The notes: generated by a model not told the origin, from the sequence alone. A stretch of DNA of 64,000 bases from Aphrocallistes beatrix (GCA_963281255.1 OY725489.1:5642523-5706522), one strand, 5' to 3'. Shown: positions 21,461 to 34,112, counted from the first letter of the stretch. Numbers and translations: made by a program.

Positions 21461-21934
21461 TTTACATAATGTTATTAGAAGTTTTTTATGCAAAATCATT
21501 ATTAGCGATTGATTGAGCTAGTAGCAAAGCTATTTTTTTCAATTAAAAATATTTTGTCAAGCCATTTACTCAGGAATTTTTGGGACAAAATAATTTTCAG
21601 CTTTTAAACTTTCCTTTGATTTAAAAATCGCTACTAGCTTAAGCAGAGTATATTGCGTGTTTTTTACAATATGTTTGTGCTTAAAATGTGAATATTTTTT
21701 GAGTTAGGGTGTTCATACGGATGTGCACCAATTGATAATTTTAAAAATTTAAATTAATAGATTTTGATTGAGAAAGGCCAGATTTGACCGGCTATAAGTA
21801 CATAAATAACCATTGGATTAACAAAATATCTCATTATCGGATGATTTAGACATCCTAGAATGATATAAAAACTAAATTACAATATATTTGGATTTGAGAA
21901 TTTTTTTCAAAATTTGAGGGCCTGTCACCTTAAG

Positions 21935-22394
21935 CAATCAGGAGCGACAGGGATTGATTAGGTGTCAGTCTGTAATCTATTTTAATCATATTATCAAATG
22001 ATCAGTGAGAATATAGAAATTCATTTTGGTACACCAAAAACTGTAGATTCCACCACACATTAATTTGTTGCAAAGTGGAAAATCTCAAATTTGGAATATC
22101 GCGATAGATTTTGTAGAACTTGCGAAATTAGTTGTAGGGAATGTCTCAGATAAAATGCACACGACGGAATTTTCACCATTCTTATGGTAACAATATTCAG
22201 GTTGAATTCATGAAAGATTTAATGAATTTGAACCTCAAGTGCCAAATAACATAGCTACATAATTATAGCGCCTCGGCGGATACGTAGTGTTCGCTAGCCG
22301 AGCTATGCCTTACAATATTTATATAAAGTTAAAAAAAAAATATATAGGATAGATTGAGTGATTCCAGGCGCCTGCAAGGGCGACTCTGTGGACA
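21935..22394. other. Flank with short GC-rich hairpin
   Basis: Unique flank after Helitron copy 2. 22269-22306 (GCCTCGGCGGATACG then CGCTAGCCGAGC) and 22367-22400 resemble decayed 3' ends of the Helitron-like families in this window (compare GGCGGACACGAAGTGTCCG). I see no gene. Confidence 0.4.
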
Positions 22395-22468
22395 CGCAAT
22401 AATTTAATAATAATTTAAAAATTAAATAAATAATAATTTAAAGTAATAATTTAATAATAACTAATAAT

Positions 22469-22511
<43 letters not shown>

Positions 22512-22512
22512 T

Positions 22513-22567
<55 letters not shown>

Positions 22568-22599
22568 TAATAATAATAATAATAATAATAAATAATAAA
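22395..22599. repeat. TAA/AAT microsatellite
   Basis: About 200 bp of imperfect (TAA)n with occasional TTAA breaks. A minus-strand frame through it is poly-isoleucine and not a gene. Confidence 0.95.
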
Positions 22600-23354
22600 T
22601 CTTATATATTAAAATGCTAGGATATTTTTTGTTTGTTTGTTTGTTTGTCCGAATTGATTGAAGAATTGGCAAGTCGTAGAGATACGAAAATTGGCATGTA
22701 GGTGTCAAATGATGAATCTAGGATTAAGTTCTATGCGAAATGTTCACACCTCGCCGAGATAGGTGACAAAATGTGTTGACCAATCAAATTCGATTATTTT
22801 ATAATGCAAATACATTGGAATAAAATAGTATTGACTTATGCATACAATCAAAAGAACTATTTTTGATTGAAATTCATTGGTTTATGTGAACCAATCAATT
22901 ATCAGCTTTTATAATGCCATTCACACTATTCTATTTCATATAAATGATTAAATACTGCTATTTTGAGTCGATTATTTGATTGTTAACAACAATTATGCTA
23001 CGATCAATCAATTCGATCATAAAATAACTTTTAACGACATGGACTGAAATTGATTATTTAAGTATAATAATCTTTAGCAATGTGAACTTTATGTATTCAA
23101 ATTGAGCTTACTTACAATCAGGATTAGTTGACTTAATACGAAGTAAATTATATTTATCCCGAAACAAAATTTCTGCTACAGTTCTGATTTATTAAATGTA
23201 ACCGTAGACAAATGACAATCCAGCATACTTAGTATAAAACAAGAAAGCGACGTATTGTTTCTCTAATATCCCCAAGCTCCCACTGGGTAAATCTGCGGAC
23301 ACGCAGTGTCCGCAAGCCGCGCTGCGCTGCACAAGCAAGCGAAGCGCGCTTGTA
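22600..23354 (+). mobile_element. Helitron-like non-autonomous element, second family
   Basis: Starts TCTTATATATTAAAATGCTA, the TC plus AT-rich start seen at many Helitron 5' ends, then GTTTGTTTGTTTGTTTG and CGAATTGATTGAAGAATTGG. Ends with GCGGACACGCAGTGTCCGC and CAAGCGAAGCGCGCTTGTA at 23307-23354, the same paired hairpins as the TCCTTACTATTAAAAC family. The body differs from that family, so the two share ends but not interiors. Confidence 0.65.
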
Positions 23355-23359
23355 ATAAT

Positions 23360-23450
23360 CATTTGGCCCTAATACGAACGCAACGTTCCAAATACTTATA
23401 ATAATAATAATAATTTGGCCCAATACGAACGCAACGCTACAAATACTATT
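23360..23450. repeat. Short tandem duplication with TAA tract
   Basis: TTTGGCCC(T)AATACGAACGCAACG occurs twice, separated by (ATA)n. It adjoins the 3' end of the preceding element. Confidence 0.7.
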
Positions 23451-23659
23451 TAAGAATTTCAATCTACTCGAAACCCAGAAATTAAACTTCCTATCTCCAT
23501 TTGATGATATTTCTGCAAATTTCACCAATTTCTTTTTGATTTTTGAATCTATCCCTCGATAATAGTTTTCCAGAGATTGTTCCATGAACATTTTCGGTAT
23601 AACCTTTTTAGATATAATAATATTGTCAAACACGCGTGAACAGTTGGAGTTACACATAC

Positions 23660-23900
23660 AAAATATATTATTCACCTATATAGCTATAGTGAGTTAGGTC
23701 TAAGGACTCTTTTGAGAGTTTAAGCATGAATTTACAATAAGTAATTTTTAAAATTCGAAGTTGTGATACTATTTAGATAGAAATAGGAGCAAAATCATAT
23801 AGTGTCATAACTGACAACCTTATATGATATAGATCAACAAATCAACAAATATACACTCTGATCGACCTAACTTATTATAGTTGATAAATATATTTCGTGT
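23660..23900. repeat. Possible MITE with ~20-bp inverted repeats
   Basis: CTATAGTGAGTTAGGTC (about 23685) and GACCTAACTTATTATAG (about 23865) form imperfect inverted ends, with AT-rich flanking similarity. No target duplication was established. Confidence 0.35.
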
Positions 23901-24849
23901 CTAACTGCAACTGTTTACGAGTTTGGACATTAATATAAGATCTAGAGAGGTAATATTGAATACCTCAATTGGAAATTATTTTCGTGGGATAGATTAAAAA
24001 TGTTCATCCGAAAATTGGAGAAATTTCCCGAAATATCATCAAATGGAGCTAGGAATAACAGTTTAACTTCGGGGCTTGGAGGGGGTTCATTATAATTCCT
24101 AAATAGGGTTTGGAGCGTTGTGTAAGTTAGGTTAGTTTGTTATAAATAATATTTCGAAAACCATATTAATTCTATTAGTATTAGCATAGCATTCAATACA
24201 TAAGGCAATGGCAGTCACCAAAAAAAGAGTGCCATTGATTGCTTAGTATATTCAATCCTACACCGCTAAATTAATAATGTTATTATCAACTATATAATTA
24301 TTACATATTTTGTGTTCATGGGTTGATTAAATATACATTTTGAAAATATTATGTAATCACAATATTTATATTTACTTCGCTTACAACACTAGTGTATTAC
24401 ACTTACGTATTGTAGTATATCATTTCTATTACTCATTTATTATGCCTCATTTGAAAGCACTAATTGCATTAATTAATATTTGGACGAAATGTTTTGCATC
24501 GCGCCTAGCTTTACTTCCAGTTACAGAGGAAATAACACTCCATGAAGTTTTATTATTTTACCAAAAAGATGGTGCTCTTCGTGAAAATGGCTTCGAGTCA
24601 TTCCAAGACCTGTGAAGACTTTCAAAACGACAAGATTCCAAAGGTGAGTGGTTTCTTAAGACTTCAGTAATCTAATTATTCTAGAATCATCCATATCCTC
24701 AAGTTTGTTAGAAACAATTGACTGAATTTAAAAGGTTACGAAAAAGTATTAACCTTCCCCCAATTTAGTGAATGCAATCATCGTTACTCGAAAAACATGT
24801 GCATAAGAACCTTATTTTGAAAAATGCCATTTATTTAAAAGTACCAAGT

Positions 24850-25110
24850 TAACATCAAAAGCCTGCGGCTATCAGCTTGGAAAGGGAAATATAAATTTGG
24901 CTCTTAAAGTTTCCCATGAATCAACTTATGTCTGACACTTGGCTTATAACATAGAAAAAACATTGTGATAAGCAAACTGTTGAGTTCTTGAAATTCATCA
25001 ATGATGTTTGGAAAATGTTCAATGAGAATTGGGTAGAGAAGAATAGTCATTTTAACGACGATGGATCATCGCCATGTGCATCTACGGAATTAGAACATTG
25101 TATACTTTGA
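24850..25110 (+). pseudogene. P-like transposase core fragment
   Basis: In one frame VEFLKFINDVWKMFNEN is followed by WVEKNSHFNDDG at about 24980-25067. This resembles the EFL-F-D-W-FN block of P-element/THAP9 transposases. Upstream INLALKVSHESTYV resembles the preceding AAQVFSHSV block. Stops interrupt the region. A splice-donor-like CCAAAGGTGAGT at 24635-24646 suggests the parent gene had introns. Family assignment is supported by the THAP exon in copy B. Confidence 0.5.
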
Positions 25111-25427
25111 GGCATTTTGCACATGCAGTACGTCACGGTTTAACATTTGACCAATGTTTTTTTTACTGTATTCAACTGTTTTTATATAATAAAGTTAAGA
25201 CTTCTAGTATACGTATAGTAATGCACTATCGTAGCATTGAAACATGATAATAGTTAACTAAACTTGATAAATTCAAGAACAAATTTGATAATATTATTTG
25301 TTTATTTAGTCAACTTCATCATGCTGTAAAGCCAGAATGTGTGACTATATCCTATTGGAAGGCCAGAGTGTGTGCTGTTCCTTATTACTCGTAGAGGTAT
25401 ATTGTTCCCGTATGACGTCTCACGTCT

Positions 25428-25645
25428 GTCTCTCAAGTGAAGCCAAGTCTATCACTAGCTAAGTCAAGTCTACCTCAAGCTAACTCAAGTTTATCTCTCA
25501 AGCTGAATCGAGCCTATCTCAAGTTAAGTCAAGTGTATCTCTAGCAAAGTCAGGTATGTCTCAAGCTATGTCAAGTCTGTCTCAAGCTAAGTCAAGTCTG
25601 TCTCTCAAGCTAAATCGAGCCTATCTCGAGCCAAGTGAAGCCATT
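25428..25645 (+). repeat. ~21-bp minisatellite (AAGCTAAGTCAAGTCTGTCTC)
   Basis: About ten degenerate units near the 3' end of P-like copy A. The reverse complement of the same array is found at 32883-33025 and 39900-39962 in copy B, where a SINE has inserted inside it. Confidence 0.8.
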
Positions 25646-25930
25646 GTCTGCCATCAAAAAGTAGAAGTCCGTTTCATTAGTACTTCTCGAAATCCAATTT
25701 TTATTTTGTATTTATGAGCTTAATATTTATATCATGTCATATTTGTTTTCTCCAGATTAAAAATAATTACATAGATCAAATATGTCTTAACAATAATGGT
25801 CATATTTGTGAGTGTAGTCACCTAAAATGCTTAATTAATCATATATAACGTATAAAGGATTAATGTTAATTTGAATATGCTAAGCAATCCCTGGTCCAAA
25901 AAAAATAGTGACTGCCATTGCCTTATGTAT

Positions 25931-27345
25931 AGAATGTTATGGTATTAGATATATTATTTTTGGATAGGAAGTCATCTATGACGATATCTTTGGTCTTATT
26001 AGCCTATTTGAAATGTTTGTGGTTTGTGATTTTTGCGTTTTTCACACCTTTCTATCTATGATAATATTGTAAATAATTCGGAAAGTTATAGGTGAAAAAT
26101 GTATAATTACCAGCAATGAGGTCGTATATATATATATAGATTCAATGGATCATCTCGGCTTATCCTAAATCAGGAGTGTACACAAAAGTTAGCTTTCGGG
26201 TCGCAGTGAAACTTTGAGCTGACTTGGCGGGGTACAAAATTTGAGAATGTTTTTGCTACCATGATAATATATATTTGAACTCTGCAAGATGAATTATATC
26301 TGGTTTTTTTCATTAATTATATACAAATAAGCTATTTTAAGTCCCAAATGCATTATATTTTTATATTTATTTTAATTTGTTTAGTTCAGTCTTTACTCTT
26401 CATAATGCGCTCAAAGTCCGTTTCAATGCTTGTAGTAGCAAGGCGTAACTAGCTTCTAAGTTATGATCACTCAAGACACTTCTTTGTTTTGATTTAATAT
26501 TTTTCATGCGAGAGAAAAGCTACTCAACTGTATATGTCGATCCAAACAGTGCCATTTGTCTTACGATGAACCTTATCAATTCTGCAAATTTTTCCCTGGG
26601 AAAATACTTGCGGTTAAATGTCTGAAGATCGTTCTCCATAAATTTCACTTTTAGATCCTGGCATTGTTGAAACTCGATCAGTTCAATCTGAATGGCGGGT
26701 GTTGCTGCTCTCTCAGGGCCAAAAATGTAGTGGTGTCGAGAATAGATCTAGTTCTAATTCATGCTCTTTAAATTCCACGAACCTCTCTTTGAATTGAGCT
26801 AGCAGTTGTTTGAGTTGTTCTGCGTAATAGGGACCATGATTCCCCAAATTATTTTCTGTTAACTTGGTAAAGTTTGAAGAATTTCCGTTCGAGAGCTGTT
26901 GAATCCATAACATGAGTTTGTTTTGGAATGCTTTAATGTTGCCGAACATTACATTAGCTAAGTTTCGTATTTAGTAGTATGTTCAAATGGCCTATGATGT
27001 CCACTAAAAAAGCAAAATCCCGCATCCAGTCTTGTCATTATGATACATAGGTGTGAAAACCACACACTCAAAATTCACAAGTATTTAGGATAAGTCGATT
27101 TGATCCTTTGAATATATATATATATATACGACATTCTATCTGGTAATAATACATTTGTTGCCAATAACTCTAACCGATTCCGAATTATTTACAATATTAC
27201 CATAAATGAAATTGTGTAAAACCGCGAAAAATTACAAACCACAAACATTTCAAATATACCAACATGACCAAATAAATCCCCATGCATTCCTCATATTCAA
27301 CAATTATATATTTAATACCAATAGCATTGATTGATAGTTTTCGAG
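25931..27345. mobile_element. Long inverted repeats (~300 bp) around a hAT remnant
   Basis: 25945-26195 and 27080-27345 are inverted, imperfect copies. Shared landmarks are TATTTGAAATGTTTGTGGTTTG, ATATTGTAAATAATTCGGA, AATTACCAG..GTCGTATATATA and CTTATCCTAAAT. The inner part holds a hAT transposase pseudogene. The outer part of the left arm abuts P-like copy A, and sequence left of copy A (24155-24185) weakly resembles the far right arm, so copy A may have inserted into this arm. Confidence 0.55.
26370..27035 (-). pseudogene. hAT (Buster/ZBED-like) transposase remnant
   Basis: Read on minus from 27035: DWMRDFAFLVDIIGHLNILL, then after a stop FGNIKAFQNKLMLWIQQL, YYAEQLKQLLAQFKERFVEF and LELDLFSTPLHFWP (26949-26713). 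The C-terminal dimerisation block FSRMKNIKSKQRSVLSDHNL follows near 26520-26460. These are the typical order and spacing of domesticated and mobile hAT proteins of the ZBED/GTF2IRD2-like type. The N-terminal zinc finger and first catalytic region are missing, and stops occur between blocks. Confidence 0.8.
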
Positions 27346-28267
27346 ATTTTCATTATAACAGACTGTATAATGAGTTGACTGTCCTGGTAGTTTAGAAATC
27401 CATGAATAAGCAAAACAAATGTATGGCAAAATGCTTGGTTATCGTTAATGGTCAATTAGCGGATGATAATGCACATGAACTTATGTATATATACTATAAT
27501 CTCATTTATTATAATCTTCATTTCAGATCATCATTCTACGCGTTTGCATTGCATATTTATATTTGAGTTCGAAAATTCTCAACTTGTGCTACCATGTGCC
27601 AATTGTCTGGTGTTTCCACCACTGTAGGTGATCACATGGTGGAACTGAATGATAATTTTCAACCGAGCTTAAATAGCTTATAAACGTTTGTAAACATCAT
27701 GATATAGCCACTAGAATGCTAGGGCATCCAATAATTATTGTCATTTGATCTCTATTAGAGAGAGTAATATACATATTGATTATTTCAGTGCGCAAGGTAG
27801 TTTTACCAATGCATACTAACCTGAGCAGATTTCTTTTTAGACCATGTTCTTGTGAAAATACGGAACATAGTTCTTTTTAATTTTATCTATTGTTAGTTTA
27901 GAAGCATTAGATAAGAAGTATTAGGATATCTTTCAATATATCCTCCTTTTTTTATTTTGAATGCTCGAGACCTTCACATTTTTCTTGACTAAATTGACCC
28001 CCAAATACAGTTTTATTACAGTTTTATATCTTAGACCCAATACGTAAATTCTCTTAAAATCATTGACAATATTATTTTGGCAATTTCCAACCAACTTATA
28101 ATCAGGATTATTGGAGTCTTAAACATTATAAATCCAATAGAGCCTGGGACATAACTTATTGGCCACCCTGTAATCTACTTTTAATTACCATGTTATATCA
28201 GCTTGATGTTTTTCAAAAAAATCATATTACCACAAAAATCATATTACCAAAAGTCATATTACTATAC
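27346..28267. other. AT-rich stretch, no recognised gene
   Basis: I see no long frame, RNA gene or clear repeat. Confidence 0.4.
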
Positions 28268-28634
28268 TTGGGGTGATCTTTTCTTAGCAACGCAAGAATG
28301 CTTCTGAAATGTTAAAATATTCCATTCTCAAATTTTATTTTGCCCTTTCGAGTGGTCCCTTGTTCGACTTGCTCAGCTTCCTGTGTCAAATTATGTACAT
28401 GCCAATCTTGTGAATTGTCATTTAATAAGATTATGTGATATTGTTACATTGTAGTTGATGAGAATCTCTTATAATCTTATTAAATGATGATTTGGGGTTT
28501 ATATTTGTATTGCTAGAATCATGTAGCTGATCTGAGTCGAATATTGTATCACTCGATTATATAACAACAAATATGAGATAGTAAGTCGCCACACTTTTGA
28601 AGCATTCTTGCGTAGCAAGGGAAATCTCACCCCA
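28268..28634. mobile_element. Foldback MITE with ~36-bp inverted repeats
   Basis: Left TTGGGGTGATCTTTTC..GCAAGAATGCTTC (28268-28304) pairs with right GAAGCATTCTTGCGTAGC..CTCACCCCAA (28599-28634). A second inner pair is GTCATTTAATAAGATTA (28418) and TAATCTTATTAAATGATG (28472). The transcript would fold into one long hairpin. Part of the left half weakly resembles 49255-49330 and 57003-57090. Confidence 0.7.
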
Positions 28635-31586
28635 AATATCTTCATGAGACACTTCATATTGTTAAAATAATTCGCTATTTTCAAAAATAGATATTAAAAT
28701 ATTGATAGAGTGAATTTTGAAAAGTTTGTAGTAGGGTGGTTGCGGGGATTCACTGTCGACTCTCCTGACTAAAAAGCGTTAAAAATTTTTCCCAATATGT
28801 ATTTTGCGTGTTGAATATTTTATTCTTCAAGAAATACGATTCTAATGATACTTAGTAGCAAAATCAGCTATCTCCAACCTTTCCCTGGTTGAACCTTCCA
28901 ACGGCAAGACTAAACTTTACATAACTATGAACTCACTTTGGATGATGTTTGGATTCTAAGTTTCGTTAGGCCTTGGACTAGTTAGTTACCTTTCCTACAA
29001 TACACTCGATATGGTTGATTGTTGGTTGGTGTTATATGTTTTCACCTTGGGATATACTGTTGAAAATCGCGTTGTAACATCCGTATCATGACAGAGATTG
29101 CGTTGACCAATTGAACAAACTCGAACAGATGCCCGCACAAGTTTTCTATCTTTATACGCATTTGAATTTTGAATTAAGGAGATAATTCAGTAGAATGTAG
29201 TGTGTATTAGGAGTGCTGAGGAATAAATTAATGGGATCAATTTCAAGTGGTGGCGTTTTCATGAATCCAAACCAATAAATTCTTGGTCGAGTTTAATTAT
29301 GTTGTAAAGGCGTTTGGTCTGCTGTTGCACAGGCCAGCTAGATGGTATAATAATGGTTTGACTTTGTAATTGGACAAGTTATGAAACCTCGAAAGTCCTT
29401 CAAATTTAGTGGTGCCGGAGATATGACAATGTTTGCATTTCCGAGTTTTTTTGCATTAAATTCATTTTCAATGTCTTTAATTACACAACTAATGACACCA
29501 ATCATACAAATATTAGTGTTTTTTGCAAAATGGCAGTTTAAGGCCATTTCCCTTAGATATTTGATTATTGTGTCTAGAACCATCCAAGTCGTGCGGGTCC
29601 ATCATGACACCACAAGATATTTGCACCCGCAATTACATTTGCCTAATGGGCTTGTCAAAATCGAATTATAGACGAGGATATTAATATGTGGAATTTATCT
29701 TCTGAAGCACAATTCCCAGTATACTACTGGAGACAGTGATTTTTACTTGAATAGCCTGTGAATTGCTATTATGTTTTCCATTGAGCAGGTGTTCTTATGG
29801 ACAATATTATTTTACTCAATGTTCCATTTATTTGATTTCATGTTGATGGAAAATGATGGCAGCTGAATTGCTTGTGAGCAAACTATGCACACTGTGGTGC
29901 AACATGACTGAATGGACAAATTTTACCCCATTTTAAATCGATAAATGAATCCGATATTCGGAATAAGCACTGTAGAAAACTTGATTTGATGATTTGATTA
30001 CCTCTAATACTACATATGGTAACGAGATTGTAAGAATATTTTAAACACATCAATTATATTAGTGCATATTTGCGCTTTTATCTTATGAGAACTACAAGTA
30101 TTATATATTGGAATGTTGTTCATGAATTAAGTTTGTAGTAGGTTTTTTTGATTATTTCGAAGAAAATTGTGAACTCTCATTTGAATTTATCAAACAGGTT
30201 TTGCAAATGCATTCCGAACAGTGACTCAAATACTTTTTTTCGTTTTTAAAATTGAGTATCATCACCATGCACCACCGAAATAGTCCCGAAAAAACTATTT
30301 GCATTGTAGAGTTGAATAAGTGTAAAATTTCTCACTTTTCAATAGTGTAAGATTGAATAGATACTATTACTTTTTGAGACATCAGATAAATGCAATACAT
30401 TGCAAGTGATTTGTTTTTCTAGAGATGTTAGCGAGTTGAAAACATTTAATCAAGGTAACTCTATCTGAACAAAAGATGCCACAACAAGTATAAATTCGTC
30501 GATATTTAATTTTTTGAATATTTCAATATACAAACATTTCGAAACAATCGAACATTTATCTACAAATGAACAATCGAGAATCAAAAACTATTCTCCAAAA
30601 TCCGGCATTTTTTTGTCGTAAAGTAACACGTAATATCCACGACTTGTTTAGTTTTACCAGAATCTTAATATTCAGAAATGAACAGAAAATTTAAGGCTTT
30701 ATACGCTACCCGTAGGGAATTTATCCGACAAAACGATCCGGATAATTGGGAAATATTGTCTTTCTATCAACATGGAATATGTAATCCTCCAAGAGAGTGA
30801 AAGTCTGAAGGAACGAATGTATTTTCTGAAACAATTTCATTCGTCGAACCTCTCTCTAATTGATGCAGGAAATATATTTCAGAATTTACTTTACAATTAA
30901 TATGAAAACACTGCTTATGGTATTACTGGATCATATCACCTTTCTCTCTGAGAGATTAAATACTGACTCTAGAACTGTTGCAGCTTTTGCACTCCAGTTT
31001 ACCTAATCATTATTACAAATACCCCTTTGAAAAAGCATCTTTGATGCTCGAACTCTTTGATATTGGAATAATGAAATTCCCTCCCCTTACGTCGGATTTA
31101 CATATCAGATGTATTTCCGACTCTTAGAATATCTGATGGCTATGATGGAGGTCATCTAAATTACAGCCAGATCCCTGCAAAATATAGCCCTCAATGAAAT
31201 CATTTATACTGTTTGCCTTCAAAACCCGATCTCTAAATGATGAATCTGGTGATGAAAGTTCAACTCACCTTTTGTGACTATGCCAATTGCACTAGTTTCT
31301 CAAAAAGAAAGTATCGAAAACCTCCATTATCTCCTGCAGACATTAATTTATATTTAAACTTGTTCATTGGAATCAAATTGCTTAGACTATGTGGAGGACA
31401 TATGAACGTGGTAGTAAGAGAACTATTTTCGATAGCAAATTGACCGCTATTTTAATTGGGGCTGGAGGTGCTGCTTGTCAACTGTGCACAGCTATTCGCG
31501 ATCAGTTAAATATGGTTTCCAATTGACAGGCATGTAAAAGATGCAATTTATATTTTTATTTTTAAAGGACAATTATTTTGGTTCCT
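28635..31586. other. Long AT-rich stretch without recognised gene
   Basis: Frames such as 29381-29671 (+) and 31237-31443 (+) have no recognisable motif. A 40-codon frame at 30678-30800 (+; KALYATRREFIRQNDPDNWE) has coding-like composition and follows a possible acceptor (ATATTCAG), but is too short to assign. This is the longest part of the window without an obvious mobile element. Confidence 0.35.
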
Positions 31587-32046
31587 ATATTAGATTTTTG
31601 TTGATCGGTTTAGGGCACTGCCTTTGAACGTGATTTTGGGGTTCCCTTTGATATATTTCAGTTCTGAGCAGATTTAGATTAAAACTGATCAAGCATCCAA
31701 TTCTACGCATCAACTAACATATAGATTGAATTCTCTGAAGTATTATAGTTTGAGGCTGAGGGAACACTATGTTTTGAAGTGGTTTACTACCATTTTTGTC
31801 CCACTTTTTGAGCGGCGAAAATTGACAAAAAATCCACTAAAAGTGGCATGATATTTTTTCAACACGAGCAATACTATTGAACACCTCCTGATTACTCTTT
31901 CACATTGGCTCTTAATTATTTCACCTTTTAATGACCTTATTCTATGATTTTCACAACTTTTGTTCTCCAAATTTAGTTTTAAGCCATTTTCAATGGGAAG
32001 ATTCCAACTTTTCGTTACTACCCTAAACCGATGCATACAAATCTAA
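31587..32046. mobile_element. MITE with ~30-bp inverted repeats
   Basis: TATTAGATTTTTGTTGATCG..GTTTAGGG at the left and its imperfect inverse CCCTAAACCGATGCATAC..AAATCTAATA at 32021-32046. About 460 bp. No protein was recognised inside. Confidence 0.65.
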
Positions 32047-32882
32047 TAAATGAACTACAATAATGGCCTCTTAAAATAAACCAATATACAAATTGGAAGC
32101 TGATCCCTTAAGAAATACAATGGACAAATTGAAAATATCCTATTTCACTCTCATTTGAGATACATATTTGGGACGAGAACTTTGGGAATGCGAATTTTGT
32201 TCAGTGAGGATAACTCTACAAAATGAGCATTGTATTATTATGATAAAGTGATAATGACACAGCAAAAATTTCAGCTATCTGCTTCATTCTTTTGAATACA
32301 GATGTCGACATATTGAAGAATATAGATTTGACAAATCCTGAAAACTTTTGTCAAGTGTAGAGTATTCGGGTGAGAATGAGTTTATGAGAATGTCCAGTCC
32401 TCAAGGTATACTATAATCTAGATTGCGAGTATATATGCAATGCGGAAATGGTTCGATTTTCATTGTTGGAAGTAATTCGACTTTGAAAAACGTGAAATAG
32501 TTAAACTTTTCAATAATAGAAAGTAATTCGACTTTGTCCTGTTTAGATCAATAGGATTTTGAAAGTTCAACTGTTTCCACTTTTTGCGAGTCTAGCTATC
32601 TCCTACATACCTAATATATATATACTTACTATATATGACAGAACGGGTTTTTATTGATAGGAAACGAAAGGTTTTATATATGCTAATACTAATACACTTT
32701 GATACCCTTTAGTGTTCCAATTGGGAGATATTCATGGAAATATTCGAAACAACCAGAGTAGTTTATATTCAATTTCCCAAATATTTACGAATATCTCCGA
32801 ATAGGCGCACTATAGGCATTCCGAAATGTATTATTAGTAATATAAAAACATCCTCAAACGACTCAATTATACGTTTATCTTG
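32047..32882. other. AT-rich stretch, possible end of P-like copy B
   Basis: Contains a duplicated GGAAGTAATTCGACTTTG / AGAAAGTAATTCGACTTTG (32468, 32518). The outer end of P-like copy B should lie near here, but I could not find its inverted repeat. Confidence 0.35.
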
Positions 32883-33025
32883 AGAGTTATACTTGACTTA
32901 GCTTTGCTTGGGAGACTGACTTGACTTAACTTGAGACAGACTTGACTTAGCTTGTGACAGACTTGACTTAGCTTTAGAGACAGACTTGACTTAGCTTCAG
33001 AGACAGACTTAACTTAGCTTGAGGG
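32883..33025 (-). repeat. Minisatellite, P-like copy B left part
   Basis: Units of about 21 bp with GACTTGACTTAGCTTGAGAC, the reverse of the copy A array. It continues on the far side of the insertion at 39900-39962. Confidence 0.8.
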
Positions 33026-33229
33026 ATAAACTAGAGTTAGAGATTATGGATTTATTTACCCCCGAATCAATGCTAATATGTTCCCAGGGGGTTTACAATC
33101 TGGGTGAGGTGCTAAACCTACTGATAGTTTCTGACTGTGATGTATGTGGCATGTGTGTATGCATATGATAGAGTATTACAGAGAAAAACTCAGCTAACAG
33201 TAGGCAAGAAAAATAGCGGGATACATAGC

Positions 33230-33345
33230 GGGATACAGACAATTCGTGACATTACAATTCGTGACATACAATTTGTGACGTTACAATTCGTGACACTGAC
33301 AATTCGTGACATTACAATTCATAACATACAATTCGTGACATTATT
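33230..33345 (+). repeat. MULE left TIR, array of ACAATTCGTGACATT
   Basis: The terminal inverted repeat is itself a tandem array: seven or so units of ACAATTCGTGACATT with TGAC variants. The right TIR (39590-39694) is its inverse. Confidence 0.85.
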
Positions 33346-34014
33346 ATTATAGATACAATAATTTCTCTTTATTTGCTTTCACATTGGTGAATTTGATCCA
33401 TGAAACTTGATAATTTCCCCATAATTGTCGGCTCCTATTTGTCCATATATACTGATCCTTATTTACAAAATAATTTTATTTCCTAAAACATAGTTTGTAT
33501 ATTAGAATTCGTACTGTCTAATTCTTTAATGAAGTGAACTGAGTTTAAAGCTAGTATTTCAATTGCCTTGTGGTCAAATATCTTATGCGATTCTTCCGAA
33601 CTTGTTTGAACGAAGTTAGATTGGAGTGGGAATATAATTGAATCACATTCCAAGTACACTGCGGTTTTGATCACTGTAGAATAGATTTGTGTGGTAATTT
33701 GTGTGGTAAATGCGGATTCCATTTGCACTTCAATTTACATCCTGATGCACGTGATTATGCGGTAGTTGAGTTACAAAACCTCAAATTCACATCGTACATG
33801 ATAAACCATGATCTAACCAAACGAATTTACAGTATTTATTGGAGAATGCAGTCACTTCTGAGTATTTTAGTTAGATTTATTTAGATAGTTATTAGATAGT
33901 TCTAGTTATTAGGTAAGTAGGTAGGGTGGTACAGATAATTACTACTTTATTGAGAGGTATTTGAAGAATTTAATTAGGTATGTAATTTGTGCATATTAAA
34001 TAATTTAATATATA
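33346..34014. other. MULE interior, non-coding
   Basis: AT-rich sequence between the left TIR and the first nested element. I see no coding motif. It lies in the 3' part of the MULE relative to its transposase. Confidence 0.4.
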
Positions 34015-34052
34015 TCCTTACTATTAAAACTCGATTAATGTGTATGTGTGTA

Positions 34053-34112
<60 letters not shown>

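Larger units (their letters stand above)
18620..21934 (+). mobile_element. Helitron copy 2, internally deleted
   Basis: Carries more of the 5' coding end than the first copy. Parts in order: broken Rep (18620-19451), helicase tail (19491-19961), OTU ORF (20102-20887), 37-bp repeats and the 3' tail. From 19283 to 21934 it is essentially identical to 1-2652, including stops and the deletion junction at 19449-19490. The true 5' terminus lies upstream of 18620 and was not identified. Confidence 0.85.
24190..25930 (+). mobile_element. P-element-like transposon copy A, deleted
   Basis: The ends form an inverted repeat: left ATACATAAGGCAATGGCAGTC (from about 24197) and right, reversed, the same 20-mer region (25905-25926), each followed inward by GGATTGCTTAG-like sequence. 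The interior is homologous, in inverse orientation, to 39965-40690 and to the minisatellite at 32883-33025. A transposase fragment lies at 24850-25110. About 1.74 kb is short for an autonomous P element, so the copy is internally deleted. Confidence 0.65.

Noticed and set aside
22511-22708. Minus-strand ORF rich in isoleucine
   Set aside because: Translation of a (TAA)n microsatellite.
25428-25645. CRISPR-like array of ~21-bp repeats
   Set aside because: Degenerate minisatellite with no constant repeat/spacer pattern, inside a P-like element.
33137-33352. 71-aa plus-strand ORF
   Set aside because: Reads from the SINE into the MULE terminal repeat; the repeating FVTL texture comes from the TIR array.
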